DNA from: Salinivibrio kushneri | Lineage (GTDB): Bacteria > Pseudomonadota > Gammaproteobacteria > Enterobacterales > Vibrionaceae | Assembly (NCBI RefSeq): GCF_027286325.1 | Contig: NZ_CP114589.1 | Location: 186,001 to 250,000, forward strand | Reading direction: 5' to 3' | DNA length: 64,000 nt | Shown: piece by piece, positions 47,076 to 55,913 of the stretch | Layout: the number at the start of each line of letters is the position of its first letter | Position numbering within the stretch: position 1 is the first letter of the stretch | Notes under the pieces: generated by a model | Told to the model about the DNA's origin: nothing | Seen by the model: the letters and a program-made list of their open reading frames with translations, nothing else | Databases searched by the model: none | Translations under genes and position numbers: made by a program

Positions 47076-47269
47076 AATGCTCTCGTAATCGTTTGCTTTT
47101 TATCATGAGGTAAGTGAAACAATAGTGTAACAGGCAGGTAAACGGGTACAATGCCATCCTGTTTTCACAGAGAAACGCTTTGTTTCTATACGGGGATAAT
47201 TTAACCTCAAGATAGGCAAACGTGTATCACGTGTTACACTCTATGCCGTTGTCAACGCATGGAGGTTAT

Positions 47270-47647
47270 ATGGGCGTTATTCGTTGGATCCTAGGTAAAA
47301 TTATTCTGGTTGTAGAGTCATTGACCCAACCCAAATCCCCTCAATTAAACGCCGCGCAAAAGCAAGCAATGGACACATTGGCGCAGCAGGTCACTTTATA
47401 CCAATTTGCGGCCTGCCCCTTTTGTGTAAAAGTGCGCCAAGCAAGCCGAAAATTCGGCTTACCGCTTCAGACCAAAGACGCGAAGCGCAACATGGATGCC
47501 AGAAAAGAGCTTGAACAAGGGGGAGGGAGAATCAAAGTCCCCTGTTTGCGTATCCAAGAGGCAAACGGTGAGGCGCGCTGGATGTATGAATCAGATGATA
47601 TTATTGCCTATTTAAACAAGCAAACCACACCAATCATTGAAAAATAA
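47270..47647 (+). CDS. Glutaredoxin-like / GST N-terminal domain protein
   Basis: This 125-residue protein has a hydrophobic N-terminal helix (about 3-18, VIRWILGKIILVVESL) followed by a thioredoxin-fold domain with the redox motif C49-P-F-C52 and the cis-proline loop IKVPCLRI, ending with a YESDDIIAYL helix. It should be a membrane-anchored glutaredoxin-type thiol oxidoreductase. The ATG at 47270 is directly behind GGAGG, so the longer frame from 47222 is not used. Confidence 0.82.
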   Translation: MGVIRWILGKIILVVESLTQPKSPQLNAAQKQAMDTLAQQVTLYQFAACPFCVKVRQASRKFGLPLQTKDAKRNMDARKELEQGGGRIKVPCLRIQEANGEARWMYESDDIIAYLNKQTTPIIEK

Positions 47648-47747
47648 TTAGACACTCATCAGGCTAGCGTCTATGTTTTTAGTGACAAGACTCCTTCGCT
47701 TGCCCCTTGTTGCCCGACCGGCTTATGCCATTTATCGGGCTTTGCTA

Positions 47748-47786
47748 AACTGCCCTAGCCCTATGCGTGGGCAGTTTTCTTTTTTA
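47748..47786 (+). terminator. Terminator downstream of the glutaredoxin-like gene
   Basis: AACTGCCC with GGGCAGTT (47748-47755 and 47769-47776) is followed by TTCTTTTTTAA. A second possible stem, TGCCCGA with TCGGGC, lies before it at about 47711-47740. The rest of the 323-base gap holds the promoter of the next operon, with no other feature seen. Confidence 0.72.
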
Positions 47787-47970
47787 ATTCAATAGTAAAT
47801 CGCGTGACTGTATCTGGTTTATTCATACGATCCACCAGCCCTTACTGCCAGAGAAATGGACCCTTTCCCATTTTCCTTCGGAGCGTATATCATTGCGGTC
47901 ATCGCTCTGTCTTGAGTTAGGTTCAATCACACACTAGCTTTAAAAAGATGGAGATAATAAGGAGTATGAC

Positions 47971-48486
47971 ATGACAACGTACGATCCCAGACACACTATC
48001 CGCAAAAGCCGTTATACCAACCTGCTCATTGTTTTCGCGCTGTTGTGTCTCATGCTGGTCAGTCATGGTGTCAAAGCAAGACCGATCTTGACCCTCTATG
48101 GCGATGTCGCCAAGCAATCGTTTACTCGTGAAGAGCTGATGCAGCTGGCTGACCGCACAATTGAAACGGAGACCCCTTGGACGGAAGGTAGGCAGGTTTT
48201 TCTCGGTGTGTCAGCACAAAAACTGTTGAAGGTTTATGACAAGCAAGGTCATGAATTGAAAGTTCACGCCCTCAATGACTATTGGTCCAAACTATCGACG
48301 GACGAGATTAATAAGTATAACCCTGTTTTCGCCATCAAGAAGAACGGTGAATGGATGCCTATTCGCGACAAAGGGCCGATTTGGGTGATCTACCCATTAT
48401 CCGAATTTAACCAGTACGACAATGAGATTTTACATAGCCGTATGGTTTGGCAAGTGAACCGTATCGAAATATTAGAAAAAGAATAA
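47971..48486 (+). CDS. Periplasmic molybdopterin-domain-like protein (PruR-like)
   Basis: This 171-residue protein has an N-terminal signal or anchor helix (about 18-36). Its domain resembles a reduced oxidoreductase molybdopterin-binding (sulfite-oxidase) fold: LTLYGDV, SFTREELMQLADRTIETETPW, FLGVSAQKLLKVYDKQGHELKVHALNDYW and GPIWVIYPLSEF. It lacks the cysteine typical of sulfite-oxidase-type active sites. In Agrobacterium, a periplasmic protein of this type (PruR) binds pterins and controls the adjacent GGDEF-EAL enzyme DcpA. The same gene order here suggests an equivalent sensor pair. AAGGAG precedes the ATG. Confidence 0.75.
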   Translation: MTTYDPRHTIRKSRYTNLLIVFALLCLMLVSHGVKARPILTLYGDVAKQSFTREELMQLADRTIETETPWTEGRQVFLGVSAQKLLKVYDKQGHELKVHALNDYWSKLSTDEINKYNPVFAIKKNGEWMPIRDKGPIWVIYPLSEFNQYDNEILHSRMVWQVNRIEILEKE

Positions 48487-48589
48487 AAACAGCCTTATTG
48501 GCTCAATCATGGTTTTTGCCTACACCACGAGCCTCTAGACTAACCCATAAGCTGCTAGGCAAAACACAGTAGTAAAGGATTGTATCAGC

Positions 48590-50509
48590 ATGGTAAAGCG
48601 CCCTCTTATCGGTTTCATCATTTTTGTATTTACCACGTTAGCCTTCGCGGCCGCGGCGCTTTACCAGTTTCATAATGCCTACGCACGGCAAGCACTTCAT
48701 ACCCAATTGTCGGCATGGGCTTTAGCACAAATGGAGCTAGAAACCTTAGAGTTTCGCAATGAACTCGCCTTGTACCTCGCCACGGCAACAGACAAACAGT
48801 CTCTTATCCTCTCTTATGACATCCTATGGAGCCGTTATGACACGTTTTTAAGTAGCCAAGAAGCCGCGCCCATGCGTCGCACGTTTGATGCCCAACCTGT
48901 GGTACAACGTGCTTTTCGTTTAATTCAGCAACACGAGCAAGCGGTGTTGAACGGTGACCGTCAGCGGCTTTCTGGCCTTCTTCATGAAATGGATATTGTC
49001 CTTCCTCAGGTACGAAATCTGATGGTAAATAATTTTACTGGCCCGGCGGCTATCGAACAGCGCGCGTTTTTACAGCACCAACTAAAAACCATGTACGCGG
49101 CCATCATTATACTGATGTCGTTATTGATTTATTTCGCCTTTCGCCTCTATCGCAATAGTAGCAGACAGCAAAAAATGGCATGGCACGATAATCTCACCGG
49201 CCTACCCAATCGCAACTACCTCTTGGAATATCTCTACAAAGCCGCCCATAAAAAACAAATACACACCTTGTTATTGATCGATGTTCGTCGTTTTAAAGAC
49301 ATCAATGATCTGATGGGATACGAACAAGGCGATGTCGCGCTAATACAGTTAGCCAATGAATTAAAAAGTATGTGCTTGCCTTATGGTTACCCTTGCGCAC
49401 GGATCAGTAGTAATGAGTTTGCGGTGCTCGCATACACCGACAATCGCCATCTGAGCTTTTTTACTCAACCTTTGTGCAACGCGTTGCGAAGCGCAATTGA
49501 CAATGTTTATCCGGGCCATCGGTTAGCGGTGGCCATTGGCGTCGCAAAGAGCCTCGATTTAGATGATACTGTCATCAGGAATCATCGCCAGTTTGCCAAT
49601 CAACTGTTAAACAACGCGGATCTTGCCCTGATGAAAGCCAAAAGAGCGCCTGTGACGCAAGACAGTGTTGATATATTCAAAGCGGAGTACGAGCAAGAAG
49701 CGAAGCAACGTCGTCAATTACGCGATGAGCTCAAGGCTCACCTTGACGATCCCTATCAAGAGACACTCTATGTATTGTTCCAACCCATGGTGTCATCGGC
49801 GTCAAGGCGCCTCGGTTGTGAGTGTTTGATTCGCTGGGACCATGCTGAGTTTGGTCCCATTGATCCAGCGCTCATCGTCAGTGTCGCCGAAGAATCAGGC
49901 CTGGGTCGGAGGTTAGGTGCCTGGCTTTTGCGTCAAGTTTATCTGGCATTAAACACCGAATGGCAAACCATTAATGACCGCATTGATATTGCGATTAACC
50001 TTTCTGACTCGTTTTTCAACGAGTCCTTGATTGCCGATGTGATCACTGTGTTTGCCGATCACCCAGAACAACGTAAACAACTGATTTTTGAGGTCACAGA
50101 GACGATGACCATCGACGATATTGGTCGCTTCAGTCTGTTGATGAATCAACTGCGCGACGTCGGTATTCGGATAGCGCTCGATGATTTCGGTACCGGTTGG
50201 TCATCTATGTCAGTACTCAGCCACCTGAGCTTTGATAAAGTCAAAATTGATCGCTCATTTGTCACCGGAATGGCCAATACACCACGCCAGCATGTGCTAG
50301 TGGATACCATTTGCCATATGGCGCACCAGCTCGATATTCGCGTGGTTGCCGAGGGCGTCGAAACACAAGAACAACTCACCAGCCTAAAGCAGATGGGCGT
50401 TGACGAATTCCAGGGCTACTTCTTCGCCAAGCCACTGTCCGCACTGGACTTTTATGCTTTCTGCATCGATCACTTAAATCATAAAGACAAGTTATTGATA
50501 GAGGACTAA
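48590..50509 (+). CDS. Membrane GGDEF-EAL protein (DcpA-like), likely phosphodiesterase
   Basis: This 639-residue protein has membrane helices at about 5-25 and 165-185 with a periplasmic sensing region between them. A degenerate GGDEF domain follows, with SSNEF at 273-277 in place of GGDEF. The EAL domain (about 385-635) keeps the catalytic set: E411 (ECL), NLSD, FEVTE, DDFGTG, VKIDRSF, AEGVE and FQGY. Hydrolysis of cyclic-di-GMP is therefore expected and synthesis is not. The PruR-like periplasmic protein is encoded 103 bases upstream and probably regulates it. Its stop overlaps that of the convergent gene by four bases. Confidence 0.88.
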   Translation: MVKRPLIGFIIFVFTTLAFAAAALYQFHNAYARQALHTQLSAWALAQMELETLEFRNELALYLATATDKQSLILSYDILWSRYDTFLSSQEAAPMRRTFDAQPVVQRAFRLIQQHEQAVLNGDRQRLSGLLHEMDIVLPQVRNLMVNNFTGPAAIEQRAFLQHQLKTMYAAIIILMSLLIYFAFRLYRNSSRQQKMAWHDNLTGLPNRNYLLEYLYKAAHKKQIHTLLLIDVRRFKDINDLMGYEQGDVALIQLANELKSMCLPYGYPCARISSNEFAVLAYTDNRHLSFFTQPLCNALRSAIDNVYPGHRLAVAIGVAKSLDLDDTVIRNHRQFANQLLNNADLALMKAKRAPVTQDSVDIFKAEYEQEAKQRRQLRDELKAHLDDPYQETLYVLFQPMVSSASRRLGCECLIRWDHAEFGPIDPALIVSVAEESGLGRRLGAWLLRQVYLALNTEWQTINDRIDIAINLSDSFFNESLIADVITVFADHPEQRKQLIFEVTETMTIDDIGRFSLLMNQLRDVGIRIALDDFGTGWSSMSVLSHLSFDKVKIDRSFVTGMANTPRQHVLVDTICHMAHQLDIRVVAEGVETQEQLTSLKQMGVDEFQGYFFAKPLSALDFYAFCIDHLNHKDKLLIED

Positions 50510-51864
50510 TCAAAAACTTCTTCTATATCGACCACTTTTGAGCGGTTAACCGTAATTTTCCAACGTTGATACACCGTCGGCTGCCCTTTTAACCGCTGAC
50601 AACTAATAAGATTAAATTGATGCCGCTTTTCAACCGAATCTTTGAGTACTTGGCCTTCATTAAGCCGATATAAGCGCTGGCTACCGCGGTCCATAAGGCG
50701 AGAAAAAGAGCGGAAGTCAAACTTCCACACATCACGAGTGGTGTCATAGCCCGACAAAAAACGGGTTGTCTCTAATTGTGTTTTCACTTTAAGCCGCACT
50801 ACCGCCTCTTCCCGTTGACGAAGTTTGCCACGACGCAATTTCTTCACTTCATCGGGTAGGGCAGCAAAATCCATATAATCTAGCCACTCTAACTGCCGAC
50901 CTATTTGTCGATTGGATGTGGGGTCAATAAAACGTTTTCGCCACTTGGGACGCCCTTTACGAATCCAGCGCCACAGCGCATCACGTAAATCATCTTTAAA
51001 GATCTCTCGCAATGCATACACACCCGCCATGGCCAACACGAACGATAAGGTGATTTCGCCTAAATATTGACGTGCACGGACAATAACAGTGGTGACAAAC
51101 AACATCACAAACGCCGTCGCAGACGCTTTAGCCAGTTTGTTAAGATTTTTACCTAACGCCTGCGGCACTTGGCGAATCGTTACGGGAAACTCAATCAAGC
51201 GGCGCGCAAGGCGCATCTTATTGACCATACGGGTAGGATCACGCCGTGCTTTATCCGAGTTATAACGGTTGACAAGACGGTGTGCCTCCTCAGCTTGGCA
51301 CAATTCAATCAATTGCTGGCGTACCCCCTTGTAGACGTTTCCACGCGGCATATGGGCCAGTAACGACAGAAAACGTTGCTCGGTCAACCAAGATAAATAG
51401 TTATCTATATTATGGTAATACTTGAGTAGCTTGGTGTTTTGCGGTTTATAGCGCCGGAGTCGCCGTAAAATCTCCACCGCCATCTCTATCGTATCTTCTA
51501 ACTGCTCTAACGCTTGTTCATCCTCTAGCCCAGCAACGGATTCAAAAAAATCGTGCGTCGCTTTTTCGAGCGATAAGGCATACTGGTACGCGTAGAGACT
51601 CAAGCTCACTCGATATTGTTCGGTTGGCAGTTTGTCACGACTGGCCAGGCGAGCATGCACCAAGGGCAGATGATAACGAGACGTAAAATACGTCCGACTA
51701 TTAGCAAGGACACGGTAGTAAAACTCATCTTCAGAAAGCACATGCTTACCAAACTTAAGCTCACCAGGGACGAAGAGATAAAACTCGACCTCTTGGGCAC
51801 TGACTTCTTCATTGAGCACAGCCACCCTGACTGATAAGCCCTCATGTTTGTCTACTGTGATCAC
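50506..51864 (-). CDS. Conserved hypothetical membrane-associated protein
   Basis: I cannot assign a family. The 452-residue protein is basic, with a beta-rich N-terminal part (ITVDKHEGLSVRVAVLNEEV...VEFYLFVPGEL), a helical middle with many E and R residues (about 105-200), and two adjacent membrane helices (about 250-290, SATAFVMLFVTTVIV and ITLSFVLAMAGVYALREIF). A positively charged C-terminal region follows. I chose the GTG at 51864, seven bases after AGGAG; the frame could extend to 51924. Convergent overlap with the GGDEF-EAL gene is four bases. Neighbours suggest, but do not prove, a signalling or envelope role. Confidence 0.75.
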   Translation of the reverse strand: MITVDKHEGLSVRVAVLNEEVSAQEVEFYLFVPGELKFGKHVLSEDEFYYRVLANSRTYFTSRYHLPLVHARLASRDKLPTEQYRVSLSLYAYQYALSLEKATHDFFESVAGLEDEQALEQLEDTIEMAVEILRRLRRYKPQNTKLLKYYHNIDNYLSWLTEQRFLSLLAHMPRGNVYKGVRQQLIELCQAEEAHRLVNRYNSDKARRDPTRMVNKMRLARRLIEFPVTIRQVPQALGKNLNKLAKASATAFVMLFVTTVIVRARQYLGEITLSFVLAMAGVYALREIFKDDLRDALWRWIRKGRPKWRKRFIDPTSNRQIGRQLEWLDYMDFAALPDEVKKLRRGKLRQREEAVVRLKVKTQLETTRFLSGYDTTRDVWKFDFRSFSRLMDRGSQRLYRLNEGQVLKDSVEKRHQFNLISCQRLKGQPTVYQRWKITVNRSKVVDIEEVFD

Positions 51865-52192
51865 GACTGCTCTCCTGTGAACGCCAATAAATTTGCTACC
51901 AAGCGGATCCCCCATAATACGCATGCAACCAAGGTGTTACGAGTATCGCACATTTACCGCAACACGAGTGAAAAACAGCCATCTAGCCTTAATCAAACTG
52001 GTCGTTTTTTGCTCAATCTATCGTGTTCGGGTTGCTCTCCACGACTCACGTGGACTGCCGCCATTGCTTACAAAGAAATTAACGGGGTTATCCACAGGTA
52101 CAGTAGATAACTTTGCAATCAAAGCGCTAAATATAGTTCAGAGTGTACAATATCTAGTATGCATATGGCGTCATCCTCCTTCAGGTACTAAA
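51865..52192. other. Intergenic region with an isolated DnaA-box match
   Basis: This 328-base gap lies between two minus-strand genes. TTATCCACA at 52088-52096 is a perfect DnaA box, but I see no second box, no AT-rich unwinding repeat and no replication gene, so it is not evidence of an origin. Frames open across the gap do not read as protein. Confidence 0.4.
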
Positions 52193-52684
52193 TTAGCCTC
52201 GAAGTCGCTTAGGCCAGTCGAGAAAGCAAAGCTGTGCATGCGTATTCGCGACCTCTGTCCAGTGCTCGACGGGATATTGCACCACCGCCACACCTGAGGT
52301 CGGCAAGTTATCCTTGGTCATCCCCACTCCATATAGATACTCGTTTAGTGCGGGGTTATGGCCAATAATCATCGCCACATCTTGTTCTAACTCGAGTGCT
52401 TGGATGGTATGAATGATTGCCGATGCATGCTCACTGTATAGCTTTTCTTCTAAAACGATGGGCGGCTTATCGGTCAGCGTTTGTGCCACGAGTACCGCGG
52501 TGTCTTTTGCGCGTTGCGCTGTACTGGTCACAATCGTTTGAGGCTGATGCAACCAAGCGTTCAAGCGCTCTGCCATTTGTGGCGCTTGTCGAAACCCTCT
52601 CGGGTTGAGCGGACGCTCGTGATCGTCGAGGCTCGGATCATCCCAACTCGATTTTGCATGGCGCATGAGAAATACCGTTTTCAT
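52193..52684 (-). CDS. sixA: Phosphohistidine phosphatase SixA
   Basis: This 163-residue histidine-phosphatase-superfamily protein starts with the RHG motif (LMRHAKSSW) and has the SixA-specific DDHERPLNPRGFRQAPQMAERL and STAQRAKDTA segments, then GHNPALNE with the second catalytic histidine. SixA dephosphorylates phosphohistidine on HPt domains or PTS proteins. GAGGAGGGACG precedes the ATG. It lies just downstream of cheV copy 2 behind a terminator, so linkage to chemotaxis is positional only. Confidence 0.93.
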   Translation of the reverse strand: MKTVFLMRHAKSSWDDPSLDDHERPLNPRGFRQAPQMAERLNAWLHQPQTIVTSTAQRAKDTAVLVAQTLTDKPPIVLEEKLYSEHASAIIHTIQALELEQDVAMIIGHNPALNEYLYGVGMTKDNLPTSGVAVVQYPVEHWTEVANTHAQLCFLDWPKRLRG

Positions 52685-52704
52685 CGTCCCTCCTCATTGT
52701 TCAA

Positions 52705-52735
52705 TAAAAAAAGCGAGCCACGGCTCGCTTTTTGT
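52705..52735 (-). terminator. Terminator after cheV copy 2
   Basis: AAGCGAGCC-ACGGCTCGCTT forms a GC stem flanked by As and Ts. On the minus strand it is followed by a T-run, about 20 bases after the cheV stop and just upstream of the sixA start. Confidence 0.88.
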
Positions 52736-52756
52736 TCTCACCAGTGCCTAGGCTGT

Positions 52757-53701
52757 TTAACTCGCCACAACTTGGCGCAAACGCTCCTGCACCACGTTGA
52801 CCAGAAGGTCGGGCTGGAATTTAGAGATAAACTGATTACAGCCCACTTTCTCAACCATTGCCTCATTGAAGCTGCCGCTTAATGAGGTGTTCAGTGCAAT
52901 GTATAAATCACTCATCCGGCTGTCAGAACGCACTTCGTGTGTCAGTTTATAACCGTCCATTTCCGGCATTTCCGCATCCGTGATCATCAGCAAAATTTCG
53001 TCACTCACGTTTTTGCCTTCATCGCACCAACTCTTGAGCAAATTCAGTGCTTCAGCACCATTTTTCTTGATGATGCACTCGACACCAAACTGCGACAAGG
53101 TTTCACTGACCTGGGCGCGCGCCGTGGATGAGTCATCGACAACCAGTACTCGCTGTCCGGTCATATAAGGGGTCAGTTGCGGGTCGAGGACATCTTCAGA
53201 AACACCCACTTCATACGCAACGATCTCAGCCAGCACTTTTTCCACATCCACAATTTCCACTAAACGCGTCTGCCCATCAAAGTCTTGGCGAGTAATGGCC
53301 GTTAAGTAATTATTACGCCCTGAGCTGGAAGGCGGCTCCATGATCTCATCCCAGCCCATGTTTTTAATATTGATCACCTGCCCAACGAGGAACGCTTGGA
53401 TGGTGCGGTTATATTCAGTCACGATAACGTTACATTCATCCGACATGCCTATCGAGCCCATGCCGATAGACTGACGTAGGTCAATCACCGGAATAGATTT
53501 ACCGCGAATCATGGCAACGCCTCGGATGTTCGGATGGGAGCCAGGCATTTGGTTGAGCTTTGGCACTTTAATGACTTCACGTACTTTAAACACGTTGATG
53601 GCAAAAGGTTGGGTAGAGCCAAGGTAAAACATTAGAAGCTCGAGGCGGTTTTCACCCACCAATCGTGTCCGCGAATCTACCGAATCTAAAATATTGGTCA
53701 T
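52757..53701 (-). CDS. cheV: Chemotaxis coupling protein CheV (copy 2)
   Basis: This 314-residue protein has a CheW-like domain (about 20-165, LMFYLGSTQPFAINVFKVREVIKVPKLNQMPGSHPNIRGVAMIRGK) and a receiver (about 185-310, VLVVDDSSTARAQVSETLSQFG, acceptor aspartate in MITDAEMPEMDGYKL). It should couple receptors to CheA. It is divergent from a third CheV across a 429-base gap. The two share the NxxPGSHPxxxG motif but differ in much of the rest. Confidence 0.94.
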   Translation of the reverse strand: MTNILDSVDSRTRLVGENRLELLMFYLGSTQPFAINVFKVREVIKVPKLNQMPGSHPNIRGVAMIRGKSIPVIDLRQSIGMGSIGMSDECNVIVTEYNRTIQAFLVGQVINIKNMGWDEIMEPPSSSGRNNYLTAITRQDFDGQTRLVEIVDVEKVLAEIVAYEVGVSEDVLDPQLTPYMTGQRVLVVDDSSTARAQVSETLSQFGVECIIKKNGAEALNLLKSWCDEGKNVSDEILLMITDAEMPEMDGYKLTHEVRSDSRMSDLYIALNTSLSGSFNEAMVEKVGCNQFISKFQPDLLVNVVQERLRQVVAS

Positions 53702-54130
53702 AGTTCACTCAACCGTCGTGTTACTGCTCATTCGCATTTATCCGGACACGTAAATCCTTGTTAACGTGCCTCAATGTTGGGCGCTTTTGTGTCGCGTTGC
53801 ACTCTGACTCTCCAGTCCCGTGACAAAAAGCTTATATCTTTCTTATTTTAGGTAAGATACAGCCACAGGCAACCTCTTTGCATAAGGTGACGCCTAAATG
53901 ACTGGCTCACTTAGCCTATATCTTCCGCTATGTTAACAAAATGCGTGTCCCAAAAGCGTGGTATACACCACGTTTAAATGAGACTATCAATAAGTTTCAA
54001 ATATGAGACAATAGCAGGCAAAAGTTTTATCTTTTCGCCCGTTAGCCCTATCCTTGGGTTAAGAATAGGTGATCAAAGACAACACTGTTACCATACTCAA
54101 AAGACTGACGATAACACGCAGAGTGATGCT
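53702..54130. other. Divergent control region between two cheV genes
   Basis: This 429-base gap contains the near-perfect palindrome CGTGGTATACACCACG (53957-53972), which may be an operator. A reading frame open from 53978 runs into cheV copy 3, but its first 51 codons do not read as protein. No sigma-28 promoter of clear quality was seen. Confidence 0.45.
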
Positions 54131-55060
54131 ATGAAGAGCAAAGCGAATCAAGCACAAGGCATGTTGATGTTCCGCCTCACCGCCACCCAATCTTTCGCGA
54201 TTGGGACGCTGAAGGTGAGAGAAATCATCCCCTTTCAGCCGCTCACGGATTTGCCGGGATCTCACCCAACGGTGATCGGAACCACTAGCTTCCGTGGCAT
54301 CGCCACCCCTGTCATTGATATGGCAAAAGCGATTGGCTACAAACCCGTTGCCAAGTCAGAATGGGAGTCTTGCTATATTATCGTGACTGATTGTCAGCGT
54401 CGCGTCATGGGCTTTTTGGTGCGTGGGATCGACAAGATCAGCGAGTGCGATTGGCGTTCTATTTCAGAGCCACCGGAAACCTTAGGAACACGCGCGTTTC
54501 TTACTGGGGTGATGAACATCGACGATAAGTTGGTGCAACTGCTTGATGTTGAATACATTATGGAGCACATTTTCCCATCAGATCCCGATAAGTTACATCC
54601 CATCCTGGCTGACGTGGATCGTGAGAAACTCAAGCCTATGAATATCCTCTTGGTCGATGATTCACTGACGGCGAGACGGCAATTATCAGAGGCGCTAGAC
54701 AGCATAAACATCCCCTATTTTGTCACCAACAACGGCCTAGAAGCGCTGCAAATGATGAAAAATGCCGCCTCAGCCGGCAAGCCATTTGATATTATTGTCA
54801 GCGATATCGAAATGCCTGGGATTGATGGCTATGAACTCGCCTTTGAGATCCGCAGCGACGATAAACTCGCCGAGGCGTATCTTATCCTCCATACCTCATT
54901 ATCGAGTGATATTAGTGTTGACCGAGCGAAACAAGTCGGGGCACACGAAGCACTAACGAAATTTGATGCCACTGAGCTAGTGCAAGCCATGTTGCGCGGC
55001 GCGATGATGAAAACATCCGGTTCATCGGTCAAGTTAGAAGGCAGTCCAACCGATTACTGA
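54131..55060 (+). CDS. cheV: Chemotaxis coupling protein CheV (copy 3)
   Basis: This 309-residue protein has a CheW-like domain (about 8-155, MLMFRLTATQSFAIGTLKVREIIPFQPLTDLPGSHPTVIGTTSFRG) and a receiver (about 175-295, ILLVDDSLTARRQLSEALDS, acceptor aspartate in IVSDIEMPGIDGYEL). I chose the ATG at 54131 because the CheW domain begins nearby; the longer frame adds 51 residues without family resemblance. The ribosome-binding site is weak. A long inverted repeat follows at 55080. Confidence 0.92.
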   Translation: MKSKANQAQGMLMFRLTATQSFAIGTLKVREIIPFQPLTDLPGSHPTVIGTTSFRGIATPVIDMAKAIGYKPVAKSEWESCYIIVTDCQRRVMGFLVRGIDKISECDWRSISEPPETLGTRAFLTGVMNIDDKLVQLLDVEYIMEHIFPSDPDKLHPILADVDREKLKPMNILLVDDSLTARRQLSEALDSINIPYFVTNNGLEALQMMKNAASAGKPFDIIVSDIEMPGIDGYELAFEIRSDDKLAEAYLILHTSLSSDISVDRAKQVGAHEALTKFDATELVQAMLRGAMMKTSGSSVKLEGSPTDY

Positions 55061-55079
55061 GCGTGTTTACCACGTTATG

Positions 55080-55120
55080 GGTGAGCCTTGATATGTGTCA
55101 TGACACTGTCAATGCTCACC
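55080..55120. repeat. Long inverted repeat downstream of cheV copy 3
   Basis: GGTGAGC (55080-55086) pairs with GCTCACC (55114-55120), followed inward by TTGA with TCAA and an inner GTGTC-AT-GACAC. The stem is about 18 base pairs with one mismatch and one bulge. There is no T-run, so it is not a classical terminator. The following 217 bases up to 55337 are non-coding, with TTTAGCCAGCTAAA as a smaller palindrome. Confidence 0.6.
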
Positions 55121-55337
55121 TGTTATCGTTGCCACCATCAATAAGCGAAGAAGGTAGGGTGACGGTTTAGCCAGCTAAATGGGGTTGTTGATAAACTGGC
55201 CTCACAATGTCTCTCCTTCACCCTCCTGTTTCATTCAAGTGTTTAAAAACTCCTCACTTCAAGCGCGAAAAGACTGGGTTTGCTGCGGCGCTTGTGGTTT
55301 AATTTTTTCATACTTAAAAAGATAGAAGGCGACTACT

Positions 55338-55643
55338 ATGACCAGCGTATACGAGATCGTTAAGCACTCACGACAAAAGAACAAACTGAAGCGCGAAATC
55401 CAGGACAACGACAAAAAAATCCGCGATAACCAAAAGCGGGTGGTGCTATTAGAGAACTTGCTCGATTACATCCAGCCCGAGATGTCGTATGAAGAGATCG
55501 TGGAGATCATCAAAAACATGAAAGGCGATTATGAAGATCGCGTTGATGACCACATCATCAAAAATGCGGAAATTTCTAAGCAGCGCCGTGAAATAAGCCG
55601 CACTATCAAAGAGTTAACCAAGCAAAGTAAAAGCGGCAAATAA
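55338..55643 (+). CDS. Small coiled-coil protein of unknown function
   Basis: This 101-residue, highly charged helical protein has two coiled-coil stretches (about 8-45, [28 protein letters not shown], and 75-97, [21 protein letters not shown]) joined by a region with conserved-looking [31 protein letters not shown]. It has no signal peptide or membrane helix. AGAAGG precedes the ATG and a strong terminator follows. Similar short coiled-coil proteins occur in Vibrionaceae, but I cannot assign a function. Confidence 0.8.
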   Translation: MTSVYEIVKHSRQKNKLKREIQDNDKKIRDNQKRVVLLENLLDYIQPEMSYEEIVEIIKNMKGDYEDRVDDHIIKNAEISKQRREISRTIKELTKQSKSGK

Positions 55644-55663
55644 GCCCCCATTAATGAGAGACC

Positions 55664-55694
55664 AAAAGGCCTACCGTGACGTAGGCCTTTTTTG
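55664..55694. terminator. Terminator after the coiled-coil gene
   Basis: AAAAGGCCTAC-CGTGAC-GTAGGCCTTTTTT is a strong hairpin with a T-run, about 20 bases after the stop. Confidence 0.92.
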
Positions 55695-55913
55695 ATGGAT
55701 TGATTTATTGCTTTCAGGTGTTCCCCCTTTACTGTCATTCCCTACCGCTTTGACTTGTATCATACGATTTATCGACGTACTGACGTCACTCGAAGCAGGC
55801 TTTTTACTCTCCGTATTTGTATGCTCTTTATGCCTTATTTTTCAAACGGCTAGATTACATGCATCAATCCAACTATCTATGTATTGACAATCAGGTCACA
55901 TATCAATAATCAT

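Noticed and set aside
52088-52096. Perfect DnaA box as a sign of a replication origin
   Set aside because: It is a single box without a cluster, unwinding element or replication genes; such matches occur by chance.
51893-52297. 134-codon open frame across the gap before sixA
   Set aside because: No ribosome-binding site; it runs into sixA on the opposite strand and does not read as a protein.
53978-54130. 51-residue N-terminal extension of cheV copy 3
   Set aside because: The added residues do not resemble CheV and the region looks like promoter DNA; the CheW domain starts after 54131.
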